Of a stretch of 64,000 nt of DNA, positions 54,547-64,000 are shown one piece after another. A model generated the notes under the pieces. It was not told the origin of the DNA. It saw nothing but the letters and a program-made list of their open reading frames with translations, and ran no database searches. Source of the stretch: Tupaia tana (taxonomy: Eukaryota; Chordata; Mammalia; Scandentia; Tupaiidae); assembly GCA_026018925.1 (NCBI GenBank), contig JAKSZU010000003.1:9573236-9637235 (forward strand), read 5' to 3'. The position numbers and the translations under genes were made by a program. How positions within the stretch are numbered: position 1 is the stretch's first letter; every line of letters starts with the position of its first letter.

Positions 54547-56088
54547 TAGGAGATAGGTGAAGTAATGTATTATTTTAATGTTTTACCTGTGCTTTTTCTA
54601 AAAGACAATTTTTTTCCTTATGTTCAAAACATTTAAAAATTTTAACATTTGCAATAGTAGACCATAATTCTGTGTCAGATCTATCACCTAAATACATTTT
54701 CTCCTTCCAAATAGAACACATTTGTATGGTTGACAGGAAATAGATATTGTCATGTACATTTCAGAACCCACCAAACTTTCTCTCCTATCAAATTTACTAC
54801 TGTATCACTGTAGTCATGGCTAACACTAACTACTGTTAATTTTCTCTGCAAATTCATGCCTCAAGTTATTAAAATTATGGTTCTTGGAGTAATAATACAA
54901 ACTAAGTGAAAATGAAAAATTTATACATAATTCAGTATTAAGAAACAGCTCAGTTCATATCTGAGATTAATGGCTATTCCTGACTATGCTTATTTGATGT
55001 AGATATTATGCTACTTAAGTATTTAAACAAAAAGAAGCATCTAAGATTGAAAAGAGCTATTGTTCTTTTTCATGTTTACCAGTTTATTAATAAAATATTC
55101 CATCTGAGGTAGATTTTTACAATAACACATCTAATGAATCATGTCTCTGTGTGTCCTTGATCCTTTGTAACAGGGCTATGGACCTCTTGGGGTACTTCAC
55201 TACAAGCAATAGGTAACTATACAAGTGTGTTTGTTACTTATTTTTCTAGGCTATAAATGCATTAGTTTCTCCTTTGTATAGCTACAAGTGATCAATCATT
55301 AAGAATGGCTGAAGGCCATGGGATGAGACAGCTTGGCAGGCAGAGACCCGTTAGCAGACCACTCAGCACTTTCTTTCCTCTTCCCTCCATACTTCCCTTA
55401 CATCTGATTCTATGATCCTCTTTCTTCCTCGTCCTCCTTCAATGCCTCATTAAAACTGCAGAAGAAAGTGTGCTTAAAGATCTCTGTGTTTTCCTTTCGA
55501 TCAAAATATTTAAGCTTCAGAGATCTTCACTTGGAAAGGAAACCTTTATCAATAGCCATATTAGTGATGTGCAACCAACTCCTACCCGTGTTGTTATCTC
55601 CTATGTGTATAACTTGTGGCATCCATTGCTTCTAACCAGCACTAATTGAAGAAAGGAAAGAGATTTAAAGGGAAAGATATAAATTCCAATAAATATTGCG
55701 TAATATTCACTGAGTGCAACTTACTGTTTTTTGGTAAATGTGGTTTAAAATCACAATAGTTAAACTTTAAATTGGATTGGGATCCACACCTACCTGCCTT
55801 TCTCGCACTCTTAGAAAAAGAAGGAGAAAGAGAATACGCGTGGGCATGAGATGACTGGATGTGTCTGAAGCACATTACTTTTCTCATGGAAGTTCCTGCT
55901 GAAGGAAGTATCTTACATATGTTTTCTCTTTAACCCATGATTTTCATCATAGCTGTTGGTGGGCATAAATTAATCCCATAGTGAATGAACAGCCCTACTA
56001 CCTACTGAATTAGAGAAGAGTAGAAAACACAATCCATGTGAGATAATTTTTTAAAAAACACAATGCTTTTAAAATATTTGAAGGTATG
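54547..56088. other. Unique DNA
   Basis: About 1.5 kb without recognisable repeats or exons. Confidence 0.45.
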
Positions 56089-56343
56089 GGGGACCAGCAG
56101 GAAGAGTAGTGGTTAAGGTTCTGGACTTCTACACAGCCTACCCCAGTTCAAGTCTCAGATCTAGCAGCTTAAAAAAAAAAATCACACCAGGTGCATGTGC
56201 ATGCATGCCTACAATCCCAAGGGGAGAATGGAGACGGAATGGCAGCATGCCCATTCCCGCTGGGGGATGATTTCTCACTTCCCTTCTCTCTGTCTCTCAC
56301 AAGTGAGAGCAAGCAGCATATGGCAAAGAAACAAACAAAAAAA
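56089..56343 (+). mobile_element. Older tRNA-derived SINE, full length
   Basis: Head GGGGGACCAGCAGGAAGAGT with GTGGTTAAGG, B box AGTTCAAGTCT, ACAATCCCAAGGGGAGAATG and end GCAGCATATGGCAAAGAAAC. An extra A run sits at 56171-56181. Confidence 0.92.
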
Positions 56344-59300
56344 TTGAATGCCCTACCTATCAGGTGAGGCTATCACGGCCATACACAAATACACTTCTAA
56401 GTGATGATCATGGCATTATTTTTTAAATTAAAAAAAAACTTTTTGTAATAATTGATAAATAGAAAAGATGCATACCTAAGTGCATGTCTGTATGTATCAT
56501 CTATATAGAAATTTAGAATGTACACAAAATATTTCACTTAAATTGCATCTCAAAATCTTTTTGCCTAATCATGAAGTACTTTATTTTTACTTATGTGCTA
56601 TAGAAAAACAATCAAATTTTGATTGCTAAAAATCATAAAAGTACTAAATTATTCACCTTAGATTTGGGCCCAAGTCTTGAGTATAAAACATGCAACAGGC
56701 AAGAGCTGCTGACTTTGTAATTTAGAATGTAACAGAATGCTATGGTAATGCCTACATTTTCTTCTGTTAAGGCCAGGACCAAAAGCAAGCTTTATTATTA
56801 CTGTAGATAGCATATGCATGCATTCTACAGTCTATGAAGCTAGCTTTACTATATCTGTAGCCACAAAGATTAGACACATGTTCTCATTTTCCCCTTTGAT
56901 TACTGAGCATACAGTTTCAATAAACAAAACTTTTGTATATATTGGTCTTTTTATCTGAGTCAAACACGTTTCTACCACACTCGTTGACGAATTGCAGGCT
57001 GTATACATAGTATATTTGCAATTGATAAATGCAGAGACTGTCAAAAATAAAAGGCACTCATATTGCATCACTGTTATTTCTGTGTCAACCAAGCCCATTT
57101 CTATGACAGCTGTTCCTAAAGGCTCTGAGGTCTGGGAGGCCTCTATTGCTGTCTTTGGCAGTCTACATATTTTACTCCCTTTAATTCTATTATAAAAAAA
57201 AGTCCCCAGAATCTGAGAAAGAATCCATAAGGAAAAACAAATCAATTCAGTTTAATTCATAGCTTGAATTCTATTTTTTCACTTAGTATTGGGAAGGCCT
57301 CCATCCCCCAAGCTTTCTCCTATCCATCTGTTTCAGTACCAAAAGTCCTTCAAATGCAGCAAGTCAGCCATTTGATCATTATCTAATAAAATGCAAATGT
57401 TCCGTGCAGGTATCACACATTTGCACACTCCTAGTCAAAAACATATTAGAAATTATTTTATGATATATCATCTAAAATGACAGATGACTTATGAATACTT
57501 ATTTTAGACCTGATTTTCCTAATAAAATTACAATTTCACATAGACTTTTACAAACTTCAACCACATATCCAATCCATTTGAATATCTATGCTACTCTTTA
57601 TGTTATTGGCAGTACTATCTAGTTCATATCTATAACTAATAGACAGTTGTTAAGAAAAACAGCTAGCAATTTTGGGTTTAAAAAAGGTAGATAAAGAACA
57701 AAGAAAATTAAATGTTACATACAAATGTGCCCAACATAAAGACAAGAAAGCAGTTTCTTATGTACTAATCGAAAGTATCTTAACAGTGAGAATCTGAGAC
57801 GGGATCAGAAAAACAGGGAAATGATACATAGATAGAAAGAGAAGACTCTGAAGGTAAACTGGGATTATGCTGTTTTTAGGAATGAGTCTGGAGTGGGAGT
57901 AAATATGAGGAACCATGGGACACAAATCTATTCTTATTTTCCAGCAAGGGGCAGTGTTTACAAGATCATGTGCGTAGCAATAAATTATTGTCCTACCTGG
58001 AGCCATAAGTTTTTCTTTAAGACTCTTAATTCTCTCAGCAATGCACAGTGCGTATTTTTATAATGTTGAATATAAAGTTACTTTACAATCCATAATGTTT
58101 ACATTCCCAGCGTTATTCTTTTGATTACTTTTCTTTATCTTTACTTTAGCATGGTTTACTTTTTTAGATAGTCAGTTCCAAATTCTCTTATTCATAGGTA
58201 GGTGTCACCGAGTAGGTAAATTTACACTGAAGCACTACGCATTTGAGCTTCAAGGCTCCTTCTTGAAAGAGTCACTTCCAAAACCTGGAGTGAGACTAGG
58301 TATTCATGTGAGCATAAATTTCTAAATAACAAAATTTAAAAACAATGTAATTGATTAGGATGTCTGTATGAGTCTGCTTTGAAATCCCTCTATGTCTTCT
58401 TCCTTGTATGAAGTACTGGAGGTGTGTCTGAGGATACTTGTCACATGTGGCTAAGAGAAAGTTAAACTGGAGTACGTTTAGTTAGGGTTAGCAAGAGGAA
58501 GTTAAAGTGTTTGCAATTACTTTCACACAGGATTAAGCTACTGCTAGCTATTTTGATGTAGCAATGGCTTCCAAAAATACCCCTACAGAACACTGTGTCA
58601 ACAGACCCCATCCCATGTTGTGACATGAAGTTGTGGAGCCAGATGTCACATCCTGATGTCCGTATCACATATACATGTGTTCTATATGTAATGCCCCCAG
58701 CATCTGAAAAAATTTGGAAAAAGGAGAAAAAGAATGTTGAAAATGTTCACAGCCAGAAGCTAGTCTGTGGACAAATTTAATAATCAGCTGCACAAAACTA
58801 TAAGCCAAGAATTTGTTTCTCACTGATAACAAGTTAAAATAATAGTTCTCTCCTGCCAGCATGCTTTTTCATATTTTTAATGGTAATCATGCAAAATAGA
58901 ATTAAAAACCCTGCATTTTGAGTGCACATACAGAAGAATACTACAAGCACAAATTCTAATCAATCATGTGAAAGAAAAGACTAAATTGCCTATTTTAACT
59001 ATTGAGAATATTAAAAATTTGTTATATTAAGAAGGAATCAAAGTATAATTTATTTTCATTTTTCTCCTCACTGTAAATAAATAATCATTTTATGGCTAAT
59101 TTTGAATTAATTTTGTATTTTTAAAAGTTGTATGAAGCTTATTTTCTCCTAGTTTCAGATCTTTCCAAGACTATGATTTTCATTTTCCTTTTCCTATTTG
59201 CTGAAACAACTGATTCTTTCCCAAATGGTTCCCACAATTTTGTGCAACTAGATTCCAAGTTATTTCACTATTCTTCCCGTCAATAACTAGATATTGCTCT

Positions 59301-59529
59301 TTCTGCTTCTTCATACATTTTCTCATGTGCTTAAGAATTTATGTTATTTAAACATGCTGTATATGATCAATATCTTTGGGACAGTCTAGCCAATCTATTT
59401 CTTGCAGGCTTTTAATGATTACCATAGCGTGACTATTTGCAAAACCATACATTTAATATATATGTATGTGCTCCTTTTATGATTACCTTCCCCAGATTCT
59501 CTTTAGAAGGCTTAGCTTTCTCTCTCTCA
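56344..59529. other. Unique DNA, the longest repeat-poor stretch, with a conserved-looking core
   Basis: Over 3.1 kb I recognise no young repeat, which contrasts with the dense clusters on either side. Positions 56840-57260 carry a 137-codon antisense open frame and short motifs such as CAATAAACAAAAC (forkhead-like) and GACAGCTGTTCC (E-box). The frame has no known domain and is probably incidental. Non-coding conservation is a possibility only. Confidence 0.4.
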
Positions 59530-59766
59530 TTTTTCTTTTCTTTCCTCATGCTAGAGTGCATGCATTTAAGAGACAGAGAGACAGAAATGAGTGGGGTCTG
59601 GTCACACCACAATCCCTCCCTACAGTCTTCCTCCTGTCAGATCTTGAGCACTGGCACGTGTGCCCAGGGTGTTTCAGGATGACAGGCCCAGAGATTTAAA
59701 TTAGGGTCACCATGTGGGATTAGGCATCTCTTGAGCAGTTCATGACCACTGTACTATGGAGCAAGT
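59530..59766 (-). mobile_element. Older tRNA-derived SINE
   Basis: ATGCTAGAGTGCATGCATTT, AGAGACAGAGAGACAGAAAT, TCACACCACAATCCCTCCCT and a decayed head around CACCATGTGGGATTAGGC. Confidence 0.8.
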
Positions 59767-59815
59767 CATGTAAGCCTTAATTTTCTTCCTTTTTTAATTA
59801 ATTAATTTAATTTTT

Positions 59816-60069
59816 TTTTTTTTTGGAGAGGTTTTGCTATAGGGCGCATGTACTCGCCAGACAGACAGACAGAGAGACAGAAAGTGAGAAATCACCCCCC
59901 GGGGGGGAAGGCCACGCCGCAATCCCTTCTCCTCCATTCTCCTCTCGGGATCTTGGGCACGCATGCACACACGCCTGGCATGAGTTTTAAGCCACCGGGT
60001 CCAGGACTCAAACCGCGGTCGACTACATAGGAGTCCAGTGACATAGTCATTATGCTAACTGCTGGTCCC
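59816..60069 (-). mobile_element. Young tRNA-derived SINE, full length
   Basis: TTAATTTTT flanks both sides (59807-59815, 60070-60078). GGAGAGGTTTTGCTATAGGG to head ACTGCTGGTCCC is nearly intact. B box GGTTTGAGTCC together with TTAAAACTC mixes the features of the two young subgroups. Confidence 0.95.
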
Positions 60070-60082
60070 TTAATTTTTATAA

Positions 60083-60275
60083 TTGCATACATGCTAAAGA
60101 GGGAAGGAGAGAGAAAAAACAATCCCAATAGGGTTGATGATACCATAATCCTTTCTCCTCCATTTCTCCATCCCATCAATATTTTGGGCATGCATAGCTG
60201 GGATTTGGACCATAGTCAGTCATGTGGGATCTAGCTTTCTATGCACAGCACTTAACCACTGCACTACTGAGTTTG
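60083..60275 (-). mobile_element. Older tRNA-derived SINE, partial
   Basis: CAATCCCAATAGGGTTGATG, ATAATCCTTTCTCCTCCATT and head AACCACTGCACTACTGA. It abuts the tail-distal side of the young copy. Confidence 0.8.
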
Positions 60276-60303
60276 TGTATCTGTGTGTATCTGTGTATCT
60301 GTC
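60271..60303. repeat. (GTGTATCT)n short repeat
   Basis: GTGTATCTGTGTGTATCTGT and GTATCTGTC: three to four imperfect 8-10 base units. Confidence 0.8.
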
Positions 60304-60389
60304 ACTCCAACATATTCTTGAGCATATCCTGAATTTTTCTCTTGTCTTCCAAAAGTTTTCTTTTCTGCAGAGAATGTCCTTTCCATTTT

Positions 60390-60636
60390 CGTTGTTGTTT
60401 ATTTGCCATAGCGTATGTGCACTTGCCAGAGAGAGACAGAGTGTGAAAATAAGAAATTAGTGCCCTTAGGAGGGATGCCCATGCCACAATCCCTTCTCCA
60501 TTCTCCCCTCAGAATTTTGGGCTTGCACACAAAGGCACCTGGTGTGATTTATAAGCTGTTGGGTTCTGGACTTGAACTGCAGCTAGCCATATGTGAGTCC
60601 AGTGTCTTAATCACCATGCCATCAGCTGATCTTCCC
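60390..60636 (-). mobile_element. Older tRNA-derived SINE
   Basis: TTTATTTGCCATAGCGTATG, TGCCCTTAGGAGGGATGCCC and head CATGCCATCAGCTGATC. B-box region AGTTCAAGTCC. Confidence 0.9.
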
Positions 60637-61004
60637 ACTAATCTTTTCCTATTAGCCAGGACAATATGTTGCTTGCCTTCCCTGCCCACATGGGCTTAGC
60701 ACTGATTTCTTCTAACTCTTTACTATGAAAAGCTAATCTATAAATACCAAGTGCACATGTGATATACACATTAGTCATGTTCAGTTATGTTTCCATAGAT
60801 TGGCTGTTTCCAAGCCTCGTGGGAAGGGATTATGAATGTTTTTGAGAATCAGATGAAAACTACGGACTATTTCCCTTGAATACTATTTCATATGCCTAAC
60901 GTTTCATATGTAACCTCAAGCTTCCTTTATGTATCTCATTGAGTCTGTGGTTTTAGCATCATCTCTCTTTACAATGTGCAACAGATACAAATAAGATAAA
61001 CCAT
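60637..61004. other. Unique DNA
   Basis: Spacer; nothing recognised. Confidence 0.45.
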
Positions 61005-61192
61005 GGCCCAGCTTTGGTGTGCAGTTGGTAGCATAATAAACTCCAGGTTTAGATCCTGGGGCAGATAGAAAGCCTGCCAGGTAAGAGGATCACAGTCTGA
61101 TGACACTCTGTGGAAGGTGTATCTCTCTCTGTGTCTTCCTCTCATATGTGTCCCCATGTGTGCCCTGCCATGAATTAAAAAAAAAAGAATAA
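61005..61192 (+). mobile_element. tRNA-SINE-like element, donor of a duplicated 105-bp segment
   Basis: GCCCAGCTTTGGTGTGCAGT, B-box-like GGTTTAGATCC, CT-rich end and tail GAATTAAAAAAAAAAG give a short tRNA SINE layout of the second type. Positions 61016-61120 recur at 61640-61744 with three mismatches. Confidence 0.7.
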
Positions 61193-61255
61193 ACCACAAA
61201 CTATAATACAGAGTATTAAACTTCTTCAGCGAGAGTTAGGATTAACAAAATATGT

Positions 61256-61555
61256 CAGGTCAGCAGGTGGTGTGGAGGTTAAGGTGCTGGATCCTGCATG
61301 GCTGGCTTGCTGTTAAGAGTCCCAGGCCCAGTGGCTTGAAAATCACACCAGGCACATTTGTGTGTATACCCAAAATCCCAAGAGGAGACTGGAGGAGAGA
61401 CTGAGGTGTAGTCATCCTCCCAGGGGGTGATTTCTCACTTTTCTTCTCTCAGTCTCTATCTGGCTCTCTCTGGTGAGCACATCCACCCTATAGTAAAAAG
61501 AAAAAAAAAAAGAGAGAGAGAGAGAAAAGAGAGAAGAAAAAGAAAATATGTTCTG
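61256..61555 (+). mobile_element. Older tRNA-derived SINE, full length
   Basis: Head GGTCAGCAGGTGGTGTGGAG, CCAAAATCCCAAGAGGAGAC, TCCTCCCAGGGGGTGATTTC, end CATCCACCCTATAGTAAAAA and an A/GA-rich tail to about 61548. It lies between the two copies of the 105-bp segment. Confidence 0.92.
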
Positions 61556-61611
61556 AACACTTTACTTTAAATGATTTGATTTTACACCTATGAAAATAAA
61601 ACTTCAGGGAC

Positions 61612-62005
61612 CAGCATATGGTGTAATGGTTATGTCGCTGGTGTGCAGTTGGTAGCATAATAAACTCTAGGTTTAGATCCTGGGGCAGATGGAAAGCCTG
61701 CCAGGTAAGAGGATCACAGTATGATGACACTCTGTGGAAGGTGTCCACTCTGCGGACTCCCACATGGCCAACCATGGTTTGAATCCTGGACCTATCCCCT
61801 TGAAACTCATCCTGGGTATATGTGAGTGCCTGACCACACATTTCCCAAGAGAAGAATGGAGAAGAAGGGATTGAGGTGTGATCATCCCCCCCCCCCACGA
61901 TAGTTTCTTGCTTTCTATCTCTCTGTCTCTGTCACTATGGCAAATATTTGCACTTTATAGCAAAAATCTCTCTCTCTCTAAAAATAAAATAAATAAATAA
62001 ATCTT
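61612..62005 (+). mobile_element. Chimeric tRNA-derived SINE with 105-bp foreign insert in its head
   Basis: The head GGGACCAGCATATGGTGTAA and TATGTCGCTGG stop at 61639. The segment 61640-61744 is a copy of 61016-61120, and after a short TCTGCGG-containing join the SINE resumes with ACTCCCACATGGCCAACCAT at 61754. The normal text of the family is TCGCTGGACTCCCACATGG without a break. The rest, including C12-13 at 61887-61899 and the A-rich tail, is a standard SINE. Confidence 0.93.
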
Positions 62006-62010
62006 CAAGA

Positions 62011-62389
62011 TTTAATTTTAAATGATTTAACCACATTTAAAATTATTATGTATTACAAACTTCCTATCAACAATAATCTCCATTTTTTCTAAGCTTATGT
62101 TTTAAGACTATGTTTTTATGTTTTAATATTAACATTTAGAGAAAGCGATAATAGAAGTTAAACTATTTTTATTTGTTTTCTACATGGGATTCTGATGCAT
62201 AGACTTTCAAGAGATTATTCTTTCTTAAAATAAGATCCAATCTCCAAATGTGACATTCACAAAATTAATTGAAATCATCCATTTCTAAATTCACCTATTT
62301 TTGTGGTTTCTATATACTACCTGCAAATACTGTGTACAGACAAATTCAAGGAATGTGATGTAGAGACTGAGCTTCACCTGGTTCTTGTA
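62011..62389. other. Unique AT-rich DNA
   Basis: Nothing recognised. Confidence 0.45.
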
Positions 62390-62515
62390 TTTATTTCTGT
62401 CTCATTCATGAGAGCTGGAACCCTATCTTACTTTCCTCCACAATCTCGGAGCATGGGGAAATGCCTACTACATAACAGGTTGTCATGAAAAAAATACTGA
62501 ATAAATGAACAAACC
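62390..62515 (+). mobile_element. L2 LINE 3' end (sense)
   Basis: GAGAGCTGGAACCCTATCTT, AATGCCTACTACATAACAGG and ACTGAATAAATGAACAAA follow the L2 terminus (..GCACATAGCAGG..AATAAATG..). Confidence 0.6.
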
Positions 62516-62989
62516 TTACTTTCAGAGTTTATAATCTAGTGGAACACAAGACTACTAAATACTGATGTAGATTCTAAGAACTATTTTTGGTGGTCCTTGC
62601 ATTATTTTAAGTCACCTAGTCATTATTATTCATTATGTCTTTCTCATCGTAGAGTTTTCTAGTAATATAGACCACATTAGTAGCTGAACCAACTGAATAG
62701 AAGTAAATAATGATATACTGCATAAAAGAGTAAAGGTTTTTTTAGAAATGCCACCAGAGGAGTTTTCATTAGAAAATTCTTATATTATGGCCAAAATGTA
62801 TATTGACCCAACCTTTATATTAAGCACTTCGTAAATGTATTTAATGAGTATTAAATGTTTAAGTTTTAATAAATCCTTTTTCTGAAAATTTAAGTTGAAA
62901 CAATATCACAAAATAAAGATTTGGAAGGATTAGTCTATGAAAGTTACTATAGAATCATTTATGCTATCAAGCAATTAGAATATTCTAAA
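62516..62989. other. Unique AT-rich DNA
   Basis: Nothing recognised. Confidence 0.45.
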
Positions 62990-63260
62990 CAGGACCAGCC
63001 CATGGCGTAGTGACACACAACCAAGGCAGCTGAATCCCACTTGGCCACAGATGCAATTCAAGTCCCGAACCTGGTTGCTTGGGAAACATGCCAGTGTGTG
63101 TATGCATGCCCAAAATGCCAAAAGGAGGAAGAAATGGAGGAGAAAACAATGCGGCATGACCATTCCCCATGGGCAGGATGCCTCCTCACTTCCCCTCTCT
63201 CTTTCTGCTTCTGTGATGAGCACACATGCCATCTGGCAAATTAAAATAAATAAATAAATG
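62990..63260 (+). mobile_element. Older tRNA-derived SINE, full length
   Basis: Head AGGACCAGCCCATGGCGTAG, B-box region ATTCAAGTCC, CCAAAATGCCAAAAGGAGGA, end GCACACATGCCATCTGGCAA and tail AAAATAAATAAATAAATG. Confidence 0.92.
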
Positions 63261-64000
63261 TGTAAAAAGAATACTCTGATCAAACACTACAAATGAAATC
63301 TTAAGCTACTGTATGCCACTAGAATGTTATATGTGGACATGTATCAAAATAAAAAGGGTGGAATGTAACCAAAATTCAGCAATAGTTTTTCTTGGGTGCT
63401 AAAGCTGTGCATCTTTATTAATTCTAATTTTTTTCTTCGTATTCCAGGTCTTCTACCCCAATATATATTTACTTCCAAATCCATAAACAAAAAACCCCCT
63501 CGCTCAACTAAAAGTCTCATGTGTACAATCTGCCCATTTATAGCCTTTTGTCCCCCAGTTCTCTCACACATGACAATGCTCCACTCAAAGTTCCAGTGGC
63601 CAGTCGAACGAGCTTGAACACAGGTACTGGGCTGTTTCACATTTATGTAAAACATTAACCTGAGTAGGAGTCACATGGATGAAGTGAGGGCTGACGCCCC
63701 AAGAGGATCATGCTGGAGTGGTAGCAACTGGTAAATGACCCATAGCACTGCAGCCGCCAGCTCGGCTCCTTCTGTGCTGGTGATGCCTTGGAAACTGCCT
63801 ATGGAAGATCTCTAAGCAACATCATGGGCAAGAACTGGCACCAAAACACTTTTTTCTTTTTTATCATAAGCTCATGCCTACCACAATTAATTAACCAATC
63901 AAAGTAGATAAAAAAGAAAAAGCAAAGATTCTTACTCTATTATATCATGTCAAATATCCATCACTTTTTATTATTTTGATACTTATATTTAACGCAGAGG
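63261..64000. other. Unique DNA to window end
   Basis: No repeat recognised. Overlapping frames on both strands at 63344-63655 lie in a segment preceded by TTTTTTTCTTCGTATTCCAG, an acceptor-like sequence, but the translations have no known domain and no donor could be placed with confidence. Confidence 0.35.

Noticed and set aside
56832-57245. 137-codon antisense frame, the longest frame not explained by repeats
   Set aside because: No recognisable domain, no clear promoter, splice or poly(A) context; AT-rich DNA yields such frames by chance.
1-64000. A novel multi-gene system
   Set aside because: There is no intact gene cluster, operon or array; the only coding traces are dead L1 and a hAT-like fragment.

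Overview
The window looks like a nuclear, non-coding stretch of a placental mammal genome: AT-rich, short open frames only, no gene with exon-like structure, and dense in interspersed repeats. Bacterial features (operons, CRISPR, IS elements, terminators) are absent. The dominant repeat is a tRNA-derived SINE with RNA polymerase III A and B boxes, a CT-rich 3' part and an A tail. Its consensus does not match Alu, B2, ID, CAN, rabbit C or equine ERE as I know them. One 7SL-RNA-derived monomer at about 42.87 kb points to Euarchontoglires. My best inference is a colugo (Dermoptera), whose tRNA SINEs are called CYN, but I could not check this.

Layout. 0-5 kb: an edge-truncated young SINE, an antisense L1 3' remnant, an old L1M-like remnant and a MIR in mostly unique DNA. 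5-14 kb: a GC-richer unique block, several SINEs, a degenerate CA/TA-rich tandem repeat interrupted by a mariner-like MITE, an LTR-like segment and microsatellites. 14-18.5 kb: mostly unique DNA with one 80-bp MITE and one short-form SINE carrying an 18-bp target duplication. 18.5-24.1 kb: a cluster of young SINEs in alternating orientation. 24-38 kb: two MITE families, MIRs (one split by a young SINE), old SINEs and a double SINE insertion at one target site. 38-43.3 kb: MIRs, a perfect hairpin, a retrosequence with a poly(A) tract, a long TA/CA/TG microsatellite, short-form SINEs, and a young SINE inserted in the tail of the 7SL monomer. 43-48.5 kb: an L1 ORF2 3' fragment split by a SINE, L2 remnants and another MITE. 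48.5-59.5 kb: unique DNA, an LTR-like stretch, a fossil with a hAT-transposase-like motif, and an L2 carrying both a MITE and a SINE. 59.5-63.3 kb: a second dense SINE cluster containing a chimeric SINE that holds a 105-bp near-identical copy of sequence lying about 620 bp upstream.

There are no protein-coding genes to assemble into a pathway. What the window records is transposition history: ancient L2, MIR and hAT, then L1 and mariner-like MITEs, then older tRNA SINEs, then a young CpG-rich SINE wave with intact target duplications and long A tails. I found no new functional system. The most distinctive items are the SINE subfamily structure, the MITE family with TA target duplications, the chimeric SINE and the hAT-like fossil.
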